Positions 1 through 8,399 of a stretch of 38,610 nucleotides of DNA are shown here, one piece after another; within the stretch, counting starts at the first letter, position 1; each line of letters starts with the position of its first letter. The position numbers were made by a program, and so were the translations under genes. The notes under the pieces are model-generated. The model was not told the DNA's origin. It made no database searches and saw nothing but the letters and a program-made list of their open reading frames with translations. This DNA is from an uncultured bacterium (lineage in GTDB: Bacteria > Actinomycetota > Coriobacteriia > Coriobacteriales > Coriobacteriaceae), in contig CAJMPZ010000017.1 of assembly GCA_905215445.1 (NCBI GenBank), positions 1 through 38,610 on the forward strand, written 5' to 3'.

Positions 1-519
<519 letters not shown>

Positions 520-521
520 TC

Positions 522-1364
522 ATGTCCGCCCGTAAAGCTCGCACGGAGGCGGCCGCCGCTGGCGCCGCCCCCGTTGACTCTGAGGAGAAGGACGTGAAGA
601 TTCCCGTAGAGGCCGTTGACGATACCGAGGCCAACGAGGCCCCGGCCGCCGAGGCTGCCGAGAACCAGGTAGAGGATTCCAACAAGGAGGCGACGATGAC
701 CGAGGACGAGATGGTGGAAGCCGCTATCCGCGCCGGTGAGGAAGCCGCCGACAACGACTTTAAGCTCAAGTTCGAGCAGGCTCAGAAAGAGCTTGCCGAC
801 GTGCGCAATGAGCTCGATGCTGCGGCAGAGGCTCAGAAGGCCGCCGAGGACAAGGCAAAGGACGCCACCGAGCGTACCGCCCGTCTGCAGGCCGACTGGG
901 AGAACTTCCGTCGCCGCACCGCCAATGAGCGTATCGCCGAGCGCGAGCGCGCGACCGAGAAGCTTGTCACCGCGCTGTTGCCGGTGATTGACGATATCGA
1001 GCGCGCGATTGACCATGCCCGCAGCCAAGAGCTTTCCGACGACTTTAAGCAGTTCGTCGATGGCGTCGATGCGGTGCATGCCAAGCTGCTTGATGTGTTT
1101 GCGCACGAGGGCGTTGAGCCCATCGACCCCAAGGGCGAGGCGTTCGATCCGCTCGAGCACCAGGCTGTGGGTCGCGTCGAGGACGCATCGCAGTACGACG
1201 AGACCGTCAACGACGTGTACCAGAAGGGCTACCGCATGGCGGATCGCATCCTGCGTTCCGCGATGGTGACGGTGACCTACGGTGGCGAGAAGCGCCCCGC
1301 ACCGGAGCCCGAAGCGGCGCCCGAGGATGCTGCGGCCGATACGGCCGAGAGCACCGAGGAGTAA
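522..1364 (+). CDS. grpE: Nucleotide exchange factor GrpE
   Basis: 280 residues. GrpE releases ADP from DnaK. The N-terminal ~75 residues are acidic, Ala/Glu-rich and low-complexity. A long coiled coil follows (about 76-150, with the family motif ADWENFRRRTANER), and then the beta domain that contacts DnaK (HEGVEPIDPKGEAFDPLEHQAV and the final GYRMADRILRSAMVTV). The C-terminal 25 residues are again acidic and not conserved. It is longer than the ~200-residue E. coli protein because of the two acidic tails. The ATG lies two bases after the dnaK stop, so expression is translationally linked. A strong terminator at 1371 closes the dnaK-grpE transcript. Confidence 0.97.
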   Translation: MSARKARTEAAAAGAAPVDSEEKDVKIPVEAVDDTEANEAPAAEAAENQVEDSNKEATMTEDEMVEAAIRAGEEAADNDFKLKFEQAQKELADVRNELDAAAEAQKAAEDKAKDATERTARLQADWENFRRRTANERIAERERATEKLVTALLPVIDDIERAIDHARSQELSDDFKQFVDGVDAVHAKLLDVFAHEGVEPIDPKGEAFDPLEHQAVGRVEDASQYDETVNDVYQKGYRMADRILRSAMVTVTYGGEKRPAPEPEAAPEDAAADTAESTEE

Positions 1365-1370
1365 TTGAGA

Positions 1371-1401
1371 AGGGCCCCGGGGCAACACCCGGGGCCCTTT
1401 C
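1371..1401 (+). terminator. Rho-independent terminator after grpE
   Basis: An 11-bp perfect GC stem (1371-1381 with 1388-1398) closes a 6-base loop and is followed by TTTCT. It begins 6 bases after the grpE stop, so dnaJ must have its own promoter or rely on read-through. Confidence 0.9.
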
Positions 1402-1428
1402 TGGCCTAGTGCCATATGAAAGCATGAG

Positions 1429-1449
1429 CCGCCGCCCGCTGGGCGGCGG
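1429..1449. other. GC hairpin in the dnaJ leader
   Basis: A 9-bp perfect stem, CCGCCGCCC / GGGCGGCGG, with a 3-base loop. It sits 22 bases before the dnaJ ATG and has no T-run, so it is not a terminator. It does not match the classical HspR site (CTTGAGT-N7-ACTCAAG). It may affect mRNA stability or translation of dnaJ; that is inference. Confidence 0.5.
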
Positions 1450-1471
1450 ATGAAACAGGAGAGGAGCTACG

Positions 1472-2437
1472 ATGGCTGCAGGCAAAACCTTCTATGACAT
1501 CCTGGGCGTATCCAAGAGCGCCTCCGACAAAGAGATCAAGAGCGCGTTTCGCAAGCTCGCGCAAAAATATCACCCCGATGCCGGCGGCGACGAGGCCAAG
1601 TTCAAGGAGATCAGCGAGGCCTACGAGACGCTTTCGGACGAGAAGAAGCGCAAAGAGTACGACCAGATGCTCATGTTTGGCGGCATGCCGGGCGCAGGCG
1701 GCGCGTATGGCGGCGGCTACGGTGCCGGCGCGGGCGCCAGCGGCTGGGGCGACATCTTCGACAGCATCTTTAGCGGCAACGGCGCCTGGGGCAGCGATTG
1801 GGGCTCGGGCTTTGCCGGGGCCGCGGGCGCTGCCGGTGCGGGCGCGGGCCGCAACCGCGCGCGCAAGGGCGGCGACCTGTCGCTGACTGTCGACGTAACT
1901 GCCGAGGACGCGTTCCGCGGTGTGACGCACAAGGTCACCTATCGCATTCCCTCGACAGGCGAGCAGCAGACCATCACGGTCTCGGTGCCCGCGGGCGCGG
2001 TCGACGGCGGCAAGCTGCGCTACAAGCGTCGCGGCGAGTATGGCGTTGCGGGTGGCGAGCGCGGCGACCTGGTCGTGACCACGCATGTGGAGGAGCATCC
2101 GCTGTTTAAGCGTAAAGGTGCCGACGTGACCATGGAGGTACCGGTCTCGGTCTACGAGGCGGCGCTCGGCTGCACGGTGGACGTGCCGACGCCCGGCGGT
2201 GCGACGGTTCGTCTGAAGGTGCCCGCGGGTACCCAGACGGGCAAGAAGTTCCGCTTTAAGGAAATGGGGGCGCCCGACGTTAAGCACCGTGGCCGTACGG
2301 GCGCGCTGCTCGTCGAGATCAAGGTGCAGGTCCCCACGAACCTATCCGATGACGAGCGCGATGCCATGACCAAGCTGCGCGAGGTCGACACGCGCGATTA
2401 TCGCGAGAAGGTCAACCGTTACAAGGCGACGTACTAG
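1472..2437 (+). CDS. dnaJ: DnaJ-type co-chaperone without zinc finger
   Basis: 321 residues. The J domain is residues 6-68, with the HPD triad at 34-36 that stimulates DnaK ATPase. A Gly/Ala-rich flexible linker follows (about 70-130), then two C-terminal beta-sandwich substrate-binding domains. The four CxxCxGxG repeats of a type I DnaJ are absent, so this is a type II (CbpA-like) Hsp40. Many Coriobacteriia keep such a protein in the dnaK locus; whether a separate zinc-finger DnaJ exists cannot be seen here. The ribosome site GGAGAGGAG lies just upstream of the ATG. hspR follows after 72 bases, the standard actinobacterial order. Confidence 0.93.
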   Translation: MAAGKTFYDILGVSKSASDKEIKSAFRKLAQKYHPDAGGDEAKFKEISEAYETLSDEKKRKEYDQMLMFGGMPGAGGAYGGGYGAGAGASGWGDIFDSIFSGNGAWGSDWGSGFAGAAGAAGAGAGRNRARKGGDLSLTVDVTAEDAFRGVTHKVTYRIPSTGEQQTITVSVPAGAVDGGKLRYKRRGEYGVAGGERGDLVVTTHVEEHPLFKRKGADVTMEVPVSVYEAALGCTVDVPTPGGATVRLKVPAGTQTGKKFRFKEMGAPDVKHRGRTGALLVEIKVQVPTNLSDDERDAMTKLREVDTRDYREKVNRYKATY

Positions 2438-2509
2438 GGCGGTCGTGGCGCACACCCGCGCCCGCGGGCTTATGATGGACGATAACGAGACGGAAAGGGG
2501 TCAGGTAGC

Positions 2510-2926
2510 ATGGCCGAGGACAATAGGAATAAACCGCTGTACATGATCAGCGTGGCGGCCGAGTTGACCGGCATGCATCCGCAGACTCTGCGCGTCTACG
2601 AGTCCAAGGGCCTGGTGAACCCCCAGCGCTCGGGCGGCAACACGCGTCTGTATTCGCGTGCCGATATCGAGCGCCTGGAGCTCATCAACCAGCTGACTGA
2701 CGAGGGCATCAACCTTGCCGGCGTGGTGCGCATCCTCGATATGAAGGAGCGTGCCGAGGAGCGCGAGCGCGAGAACGAAAAACTCCGCGCACGCGTGCGC
2801 CAGCTCGAGGACGAGCTGCACGAGTACAAGATGCAGAAGAAGATCACCGCCCTGGCCCCGCGCGACGGCTCGGTCAACCCCGAGCAAGTCATGCGCAAGC
2901 TGCTAGGTACGGGTAGCGACCTATAG
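2510..2926 (+). CDS. hspR: MerR-family heat-shock regulator, HspR type
   Basis: 138 residues. The N-terminal winged helix-turn-helix (about 10-80) has the HspR pattern PLYMISVAAELTGMHPQTLR followed by YESKGLVNPQRSGGNTRLYS. Residues 85-115 form a charged dimerisation coiled coil, and the tail KITALAP is typical. In Streptomyces and mycobacteria HspR represses the dnaK operon and clpB, using DnaK as co-repressor. The position directly after dnaJ supports the same role here. The ribosome site GAAAGGGG lies upstream of the ATG. I found no classical HAIR operator in the visible leader regions, so its site here may diverge or lie upstream of dnaK, outside the window. Confidence 0.9.
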   Translation: MAEDNRNKPLYMISVAAELTGMHPQTLRVYESKGLVNPQRSGGNTRLYSRADIERLELINQLTDEGINLAGVVRILDMKERAEERERENEKLRARVRQLEDELHEYKMQKKITALAPRDGSVNPEQVMRKLLGTGSDL

Positions 2927-2941
2927 CTCCGCCGACGCTGC

Positions 2942-3076
2942 CGGGCACTCATTGGGGACAGACTTAAATGAGTGCCCGCAGAATGAGAGTGGATAATCTC
3001 CCGTTTTTGGCCTGTTTGCAGGCTCAAAGTGGGAGATTATCCACTCTCGTCATTTCGGCGTCTAAGTCTGCCCCCG
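2942..3076. repeat. Nested palindromic intergenic repeat
   Basis: Two perfect hairpins lie back to back: 12-bp arms at 2942-2953/2967-2978, and 18-bp arms at 2985-3002/3031-3048. The loop sequence GGGGACAGACTTA (2954-2966) is itself nearly inverted at 3063-3076 (TAAGTCTGCCCCCG). The array fills the gap between hspR and the hydratase. There is no T-run or reading frame, so it looks like a REP/BIME-type element rather than a simple terminator. Confidence 0.8.
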
Positions 3077-3180
3077 GCACCCAACTCGTTCTTTGCTTTA
3101 CTGAGATAAAGTGAACGTGCAGATTCGTAACCCACTCGCAACCGTTCTATGGCACGATATTGAACGAATGTATGCTATGC

Positions 3181-3198
3181 GCCCAAATCGTTTTGGGC
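3181..3198 (+). promoter_or_regulatory. Hairpin in the hydratase leader
   Basis: GCCCAAA / TTTGGGC with a 4-base loop ends 5 bases before the GGGAG ribosome site and 15 bases before the ATG at 3214. It might modulate translation start. The function is inference. Confidence 0.4.
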
Positions 3199-3213
3199 AG
3201 AGTGGGAGACAGT

Positions 3214-5514
3214 ATGGTCAAGCTGTACGAGGACGGCATCTACCTGCGCGGCGGCAGCGAGGTTGTGCCTGCGGCCGAGGCTGCCGAGCGCGGTATTACG
3301 CAGACGCCCGAGGATGCCAAGCGCGGCACCATCGCGTATTCGATCCTCCAGGCACACAATACGTCCGGAGATCCCGAGGCACTCAAGATTCGCTTCGACG
3401 CCATGGCGAGCCACGACATCACCTTTGTCGGCATCATCCAGACGGCGCGCGCCTCGGGCATGGAGCAGTTCCCGCTGCCTTACGTGCTCACCAACTGCCA
3501 TAATTCGCTGTGCGCCGTGGGCGGCACCATCAACGAGGACGACCACGTCTTTGGCCTCTCGGCCGCCAAGAAGTACGGTGGCATCTTCGTTCCGCCGCAT
3601 ATCGCCGTTATCCACTCCTTTATGCGTGAGAACTTCGCGGGCTGCGGCAAGATGATCCTGGGTTCCGACTCGCACACCCGCTACGGCGCGCTGGGCACTA
3701 TGGCCGTGGGCGAGGGCGGCGGCGAGCTGGCAAAGCAACTGCTGCGCGACACCTACGACGTCGCCTATCCCGGCGTCGTCGCCATCTACCTCACGGGAGC
3801 CCCGCGCCCCGGCGTCGGCCCGCACGATGTGGCGCTCGCCATCATCCGCGCTGTCTTTGCCAAGGGCTACGTCAAGAACAAGGTCATGGAGTTTGTGGGC
3901 CCCGGCATCGCGAGCATGACGACCGACTACCGCAACGGCGTCGACGTCATGACCACCGAGACCACCTGTCTGTCGAGCATCTGGGCCACCGACGAGGACA
4001 CGCACGCATTCCTAGCCATGCACGGCCGCGGCGACGACTACCGTGAGCTCAAGCCTGCCGATGTTGCCTACTACGACGGCTGCGTCGAGGTCGATCTGTC
4101 GAGCATCAAGCCCATGATTGCGCTGCCGTTCCATCCTTCCAACGGCTTTGAGATTGACGAGCTCAACGAGAACCTCGAGGACATCCTTCACGAGGTGGAG
4201 CTCGAGGCCGCTAAGATCGGCGAGGGCAAGACGCACTTTAGCCTGCTCGACAAGATCGTCGACGGCAAGCTGCACGTGCAGCAGGGCGTTATCGCCGGCT
4301 GCTCGGGCGGCAACTACGACTCCGTGGTCCAGGCTGCCCGCGTGCTCAAGGGCGCCAACACCGGCTGCGGCGAGTTCTCGCTGTCGGTCTATCCCACGAG
4401 CCAGCCCGTGGCACTCGAGCTTACACGCCGCGGCTATATCTACGACCTTATGGAGGCCGGCGCGATCGTGCGCACGGCATTCTGCGGCCCGTGCTTCGGT
4501 GCCGGCGACACGCCCGCCAACAACGGCCTGTCGATCCGCCACACCACGCGCAACTTCCCCAACCGCGAGGGCTCCAAGCCGGGCAATGGCCAGCTGAGCG
4601 CCGTGGCTCTGATGGACGCCCGTTCCATTGCGGCGACGGCTGCCAACGGCGGCATCCTGACGCCGGCGACCGACCTGCCCGAGGACACCTGGGACGAGGC
4701 TTGCGAGTACACCTTCGACGACGCGCCGTACAAGAAGCGCGTGTACTGGGGTTTTGGCAAGGCGGAGCCTGCCGACGAGCTGGTCGAGGGTCCCAACATC
4801 AAGCCGTGGCCCGCGATGGAGCCGCTCGGCGACGACATCCTGCTCAAGGTGTGTTCCAAGATCATGGACCCGGTCACCACGACCGACGAGCTCATTCCCT
4901 CGGGCGAGACGAGCTCCTTCCGCTCCAATCCGCTGGGCCTGGCCGAGTTTACGCTCAGCCGCCGCGACCCGGCCTACGTGGGCCGTTCCAAGGAGGTCGA
5001 CGCCGTGGAGAAGCGCCGCGTTGCCGGCGAGTCCGCGGGCGACCTGGCGGCGCTCGATGCCGAGCTTGCCGGCGTGTTTGAGGCGCTGGCGGGCGCGGGC
5101 GTCGCGGCCGATGCCAAGGCGACAGAATACGGCTCCGTGCTCTATGCCAAGAAGCCCGGTGACGGTTCCGCTCGCGAGCAGGCCGCGAGCTGCCAGCGCG
5201 TGATCGGCGGCCTAGCCAACATCGTTCACGAGTACGCCACCAAGCGCTATCGCTCCAACGTGATGAACTGGGGCATGGTGCCCTTCCAGATGGAGACGGA
5301 GCCCAACTTTGAGGTGGGCGACTACGTCTTTGTGCCGGGTATCCGTGCCGCGCTCGATGGCGACCTCAAGAACATCGCCGCCTACGTGGTGCGCGTCGAC
5401 GGTACGGTCGAGCAGATTGAGCTCTACATTGCCGATATGACGGCGGAGGAGCGTGCCATCGTTAAGGCCGGCTGCCTGATCAACTACAACAAGTTCAAGA
5501 CCGCTGCCGAGTAA
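3214..5514 (+). CDS. Aconitase-family hydratase (YbhJ-like)
   Basis: 766 residues from the ATG at 3214, which has GGGAG 6 bases upstream; an in-frame ATG at 3160 has no ribosome site. The protein is a one-chain aconitase-superfamily enzyme. GSDSHT (150-155) is a family signature, and the three cysteines expected to hold a [4Fe-4S] cluster are C363 (AGCSGG), C424 and C427 (CGPCFGAG). The C-terminal swivel domain covers about 600-766. Length and motifs resemble E. coli YbhJ and the 'hydratase' group more than AcnA (about 890 residues), so the substrate need not be citrate. There is no citrate synthase or isocitrate dehydrogenase nearby. It is likely monocistronic, flanked by palindromes. Confidence 0.85.
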   Translation: MVKLYEDGIYLRGGSEVVPAAEAAERGITQTPEDAKRGTIAYSILQAHNTSGDPEALKIRFDAMASHDITFVGIIQTARASGMEQFPLPYVLTNCHNSLCAVGGTINEDDHVFGLSAAKKYGGIFVPPHIAVIHSFMRENFAGCGKMILGSDSHTRYGALGTMAVGEGGGELAKQLLRDTYDVAYPGVVAIYLTGAPRPGVGPHDVALAIIRAVFAKGYVKNKVMEFVGPGIASMTTDYRNGVDVMTTETTCLSSIWATDEDTHAFLAMHGRGDDYRELKPADVAYYDGCVEVDLSSIKPMIALPFHPSNGFEIDELNENLEDILHEVELEAAKIGEGKTHFSLLDKIVDGKLHVQQGVIAGCSGGNYDSVVQAARVLKGANTGCGEFSLSVYPTSQPVALELTRRGYIYDLMEAGAIVRTAFCGPCFGAGDTPANNGLSIRHTTRNFPNREGSKPGNGQLSAVALMDARSIAATAANGGILTPATDLPEDTWDEACEYTFDDAPYKKRVYWGFGKAEPADELVEGPNIKPWPAMEPLGDDILLKVCSKIMDPVTTTDELIPSGETSSFRSNPLGLAEFTLSRRDPAYVGRSKEVDAVEKRRVAGESAGDLAALDAELAGVFEALAGAGVAADAKATEYGSVLYAKKPGDGSAREQAASCQRVIGGLANIVHEYATKRYRSNVMNWGMVPFQMETEPNFEVGDYVFVPGIRAALDGDLKNIAAYVVRVDGTVEQIELYIADMTAEERAIVKAGCLINYNKFKTAAE

Positions 5515-5525
5515 CGCTGCTGTAC

Positions 5526-5597
5526 GCCCCGGCCACACCTTTCCCTCGTGCTCACGCGCTTCGCGAGGGTCGCCCGAGGGAAAGGTGTGGTCGGGGC
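5526..5597. repeat. Large imperfect palindrome after the hydratase gene
   Basis: The 23-bp arms (5526-5548 and 5575-5597) match except for one G:T pair and enclose a 26-base loop. It lies 11 bases after the stop codon. There is no strong T-run, so it is probably a repeat that also ends or protects the transcript. Confidence 0.7.
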
Positions 5598-5652
5598 TAC
5601 CGCGACGTTCTCGTTGGGTCTTGAGGGACGCTAGTAAATAGACTTGCTTGAT

Positions 5653-5683
5653 GCCGCCTCTGTTAATGGGGCGGCTTCTTTTT
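5653..5683 (+). terminator. Terminator-like hairpin
   Basis: GCCGCC / GGCGGC stem (5653-5658 and 5670-5675) followed by TTCTTTTTG. A degraded second copy of the same module (CTTGATGCCGCCTCT) is visible at about 6515-6550. The copy here continues into a half CCACCACAAAG repeat at 5691. Confidence 0.65.
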
Positions 5684-5721
5684 GTCGAAAACCACCACAA
5701 AGATGCCTGCCCGACGGGTCC

Positions 5722-6369
5722 TTATTTCGATGGGGTCCAGGTTATTTCGTCGTCAAATAGCCAAGTGCGTGCCGAGCCACTGTTGCGCGCTGTCTGCGGA
5801 TCGGGCTCGCAGGTTTGTTCGTAGGCATCTTCGGTACACTGATCCATAAAACTGACGACTGCCGTCTGGTCGCCCTCCATGACGTAGATTACGTCGCCAT
5901 CCGAGATATAGACCCCCGGCCCTTCATTGTCCACATAGCCGGGGTCGTATGAGACGTTGCACAGTCTGCTCCCGTTTGCCGCATCGAGTTCAAGGGTCGA
6001 ATAATACCCGCCATTCATTTGGCTGTTCTTGGCTCGATATATTACGGCGCCGTACCACCGCTTAAACGTCTTGCCTTTGAGCAGCTTGGCTGCCTTACCG
6101 ATAAGCTGCTCATCTTTGGTATAGCGCTTGGCCCCAAGTTCGATACGGGGATAGTTGCTGACCCCAAGCGCTGCGGGCGTACCGTCAAAATCGACGGTGA
6201 TCGAATCGGGTTTGACGATATCGGTGAGGATTTCGATGGGATAGCTTACGGTCTCAATCACCGCCTGCGTTGCAGAGGCGGGGAGAAATGCGAGATAGAT
6301 AATGCCCACGCCGACTGCGGTAATCGCAAACGCTAAGACGAGTAGGCCGATATAGGTGGAGCGTTTCAC
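5722..6369 (-). CDS. Membrane-anchored hypothetical protein
   Basis: 215 residues. Residues about 7-30 are one hydrophobic segment after a short basic start (MKRS), which predicts a type II membrane protein or uncleaved signal with the rest outside the cell. The outer domain contains YGAVIYRAKNSQMNGGYYST and ends EITWTP. Two cysteines near the C terminus (in DQCTED and QTCEPD) could form a disulfide. I do not recognise the family. It is a minus-strand gene alone among intergenic repeats. A second protein with a similar build but different sequence lies at 8400-9068. Confidence 0.7.
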   Translation of the reverse strand: MKRSTYIGLLVLAFAITAVGVGIIYLAFLPASATQAVIETVSYPIEILTDIVKPDSITVDFDGTPAALGVSNYPRIELGAKRYTKDEQLIGKAAKLLKGKTFKRWYGAVIYRAKNSQMNGGYYSTLELDAANGSRLCNVSYDPGYVDNEGPGVYISDGDVIYVMEGDQTAVVSFMDQCTEDAYEQTCEPDPQTARNSGSARTWLFDDEITWTPSK

Positions 6370-6555
6370 GGTGGGGCACCTCGCAAACAGTATGCAATCA
6401 TTAAGATAAATGATACCATCTTACGACAATATTCAAAAGCAAGCGACCGCCCGGAATGAGGGGGCTGAAAGGCCCCATTGGACTTCGATTTGGGGTCGCC
6501 AAACGTAGGCTGGGCTTGATGCCGCCTCTTGTAATTGGGGCTGATTCTTCTCTGG

Positions 6556-6590
6556 ACCACCATAAAGGGGGCAGGCGCCTTTGTGGTGGT
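6556..6590. repeat. CCACCACAAAGG-type palindrome (copy A1)
   Basis: 13-base arms (6556-6568 and 6578-6590) pair with one mismatch. Related copies are at 6834-6866, 8311-8345 and 9194-9228, plus a half copy at 5691. They always sit in the accessory patch between the hydratase and clpB. Confidence 0.75.
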
Positions 6591-6598
6591 TTCATTGG

Positions 6599-6813
6599 TC
6601 TCAATCTGTAACAGCTGGGCTGCAAAAAGCGGGTTTGGTGTTACAGGTTGAGATTTTCGGACGGGGCTCCGCGGTTAATCTCGATCTGTAACATCTGGAC
6701 CCCAATTTGCCGAGTAGTTGTTACAGATTGAGACAAACGGTTGCCGTCGATCGCTTCATCTAAATCTGTAACACCTGGGACCGAAAAGGGCCGCCGGATG
6801 TTACAGGTTGAGA
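6599..6813. repeat. Array of three 55-bp palindromes with 80-bp period
   Basis: Copies are at 6599-6653, 6679-6733 and 6759-6813. Each has 15-base arms of the type TCTCAATCTGTAACA / TGTTACAGATTGAGA at its ends and is exactly 55 bp; the start-to-start distance is exactly 80 bp. The 25-bp spacers are 6654-6678 and 6734-6758. A sister array of two copies with the same period is at 9237-9371. There is no coding potential. This region and the flanking A-type palindromes account for most of the gene-free stretch 6370-7038. Confidence 0.85.
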
Positions 6814-6833
6814 CAGCGGGGTGTGTTGGAGCG

Positions 6834-6866
6834 AAAACCACCACAAAGGCCCCTTGCGGTGGTTTT
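6834..6866. repeat. CCACCACAAAGG-type palindrome (copy A2)
   Basis: AAAACCACCACAAAGG pairs imperfectly with CCTTGCGGTGGTTTT, and the hairpin ends in a T-run, so it could terminate plus-strand transcription ahead of the ATPase gene. Confidence 0.6.
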
Positions 6867-6952
6867 TGAGGGGCCAAATGTTTTCCTGTTAGAGTCCAAC
6901 GCGGACTGTTGGCACCTTTAGTTGTTAGCGGCGGGAAACGGCCGCATGATTA

Positions 6953-7024
6953 AATAGTTGAACTATTCTCACTACTTTCACTATTTGCACTATTGATACT
7001 ATAATCACGATAACGACGACAGTA
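6953..7024 (+). promoter_or_regulatory. Promoter embedded in a 9-bp tandem repeat, upstream of AAA ATPase
   Basis: Five 9-mers beginning ACTA run head to tail from 6962 to 7006 (ACTATTCTC, ACTACTTTC, ACTATTTGC, ACTATTGAT, ACTATAATC), fading into ACGATAACG. The fifth contains a perfect TATAAT at 7000-7005, which would start transcription near 7012, 27 bases before the gene. A palindrome AATAGTT-G-AACTATT (6953-6967) caps the array. Repeats at a 9-bp step over a promoter look like an operator for a cooperatively binding regulator. The promoter call is from sequence; the regulation is inference. Confidence 0.55.
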
Positions 7025-7038
7025 GGAAGGTGGGGACA

Positions 7039-8154
7039 TTGAAGCGCACGATAATCAACCCGTTTAAGCCGACCGCTGGCGCTGAACCTCCGGTCCTTAT
7101 CGGACGCGAGCGGGTTATTGATGATTTTAGGGACGGCATCGAAGAAGGCGTGGGCGCCCCCGGAAGGCTCATGCGCATTACCGGCCCGCGCGGGTCGGGC
7201 AAGACGGCGCTGTTGACAGAGCTCGGCGATATTGCGAAGTCGTATGGTTGGCGCGTGGTTGACGTGACTGCGGCGGGCAGTATCGTCGACGCCATCCAAC
7301 ATGAGCTCGCACGCACCTCGGACAATACCGAGCTTCATTTAGAAGCAAGTCTTGGTGTGGTGAAAGCGGGCGTATCTAAGTCCTTGACCGGGCTTGAGAC
7401 GTTGCGGGGCGTCTTGACGAGCGTGGCGTCGCGGGAAACGCAACATGGTGCCGGTCTGCTGGTGACGGTCGATGAAATACAGGATGCGGATGCTGATGAC
7501 GTGCGGCTCGTTGCAGCGGCCGTGCAGCACCTTATCCGCGAACGCAAGAATATCGCGTTTGTATTTGCTGGCTTGACCATGGGCGTAATGGACCTCATCA
7601 ACGGCCGTGCCCTTACATTTCTACAACGAGCTAAGGCTGAGGAGCTCGCCTCGATTCCGCTGTCGGATGTTTCGGATTCGATGGCTTCAACCGTGGAAGG
7701 TGCCGGTTTGCACTTGGATGGCAAGGCGCTTGAAATGACGGCTTGTGCTACGAGGGGATATGCGTATCTCGTGCAACTCGTGGGCTATCGCGTATTCGCG
7801 AATGCGCGCAGGCATGCCGACCGCGATGCATCGATTTCACTTGAGGATGCCCAGAAGGGCATTGAAGATGCGTATGGGGAGTTTGAGGGCTCCGTGCTCG
7901 ACGTTGCCCTTGCCGATTTGCCGCTTCGCGCGATTGAGTACCTCATTGCCATGGCCAAGCATGAGGGGAATGTGCCGACCAAAGAGATCGCAGCGGGGCT
8001 CTCCTTGCCCCCTGCGAGCCTGACAGCGACACGACGGCAACTTATCAAGGCACAGGTTATCGATGCGCCCTCACGTGGCATGGTGAGGTTCTCGATTCCA
8101 TTGCTGCGCGAATATCTGCTTAAGAGCTCGAATGAAATCCTATCAAGATATTGA
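7039..8154 (+). CDS. AAA/STAND-like ATP-binding protein
   Basis: 371 residues from a TTG at 7039. AGGAAGG (7023-7029) is well spaced for this start, whereas the upstream in-frame GTG at 7030 directly abuts it. Walker A is GPRGSGKT (49-56), and Walker B is LLVTVDEIQDA with D145/E146. The C-terminal ~100 residues look like a winged helix (PTKEIAAGLSLPPASLTATR). The build is that of the Cdc6/Orc1-like or archaeal-type single ATPases found as orphan accessory genes in bacteria. The target is unknown. It stands alone between repeat arrays and has its own repeat-covered promoter. No effector gene adjoins it on the same strand. Confidence 0.75.
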   Translation: MKRTIINPFKPTAGAEPPVLIGRERVIDDFRDGIEEGVGAPGRLMRITGPRGSGKTALLTELGDIAKSYGWRVVDVTAAGSIVDAIQHELARTSDNTELHLEASLGVVKAGVSKSLTGLETLRGVLTSVASRETQHGAGLLVTVDEIQDADADDVRLVAAAVQHLIRERKNIAFVFAGLTMGVMDLINGRALTFLQRAKAEELASIPLSDVSDSMASTVEGAGLHLDGKALEMTACATRGYAYLVQLVGYRVFANARRHADRDASISLEDAQKGIEDAYGEFEGSVLDVALADLPLRAIEYLIAMAKHEGNVPTKEIAAGLSLPPASLTATRRQLIKAQVIDAPSRGMVRFSIPLLREYLLKSSNEILSRY

Positions 8155-8242
8155 TATTTGTCGGATAGCTTGAAGGGGCCAAAAGCCAACGTCAGAGACT
8201 AAAAACGGCCTTCAACGCCGGCGATTGGTCCCTGCCAACCCA

Positions 8243-8281
8243 AAGAAGCCGCGGCAGGGATGGTTCCTGCGGCGGCTTCTT
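8243..8281. terminator. Strong hairpin after the ATPase gene
   Basis: AAGAAGCCGC (8243-8252) pairs with GCGGCTTCTT (8272-8281), and GCAGG/CCTGC forms an inner stem. The minus-strand reading ends CTTCTTTG, so it may serve the minus-strand gene 8400-9068 as well as the ATPase gene. Confidence 0.5.
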
Positions 8282-8310
8282 GCATCGTAGGGCGGAAATG
8301 ATCGCCGAAA

Positions 8311-8345
8311 ACCACCACAAAGGGGACGGGCACCTTTGTGGTGGT
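8311..8345. repeat. CCACCACAAAGG-type palindrome (copy A3)
   Basis: The best copy of the family: perfect 13-base arms ACCACCACAAAGG / CCTTTGTGGTGGT around a 9-base loop. Confidence 0.8.
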
Positions 8346-8399
8346 GGGGAGCGAGCTCGATGTCGCCGTTCGGGTTGAGCAACATTTCAATGAAAACCT

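Noticed and set aside
3151..3166. Sigma-54-type promoter before the hydratase gene
   Set aside because: TGGCACG is present but the -12 element is misplaced, and this lineage is not known to use sigma-54.
6599..6813. CRISPR array
   Set aside because: The 80-bp period with repeats looks array-like, but the repeats are 55-bp palindromes with variable centres, the spacers of the two arrays resemble each other, and no cas gene is present.
6925..7338. 137-codon minus-strand frame whose tail reads as Ile/Val repeats
   Set aside because: The repeat pattern comes from the 9-bp tandem promoter repeat read in frame; the rest is antisense to the ATPase gene.
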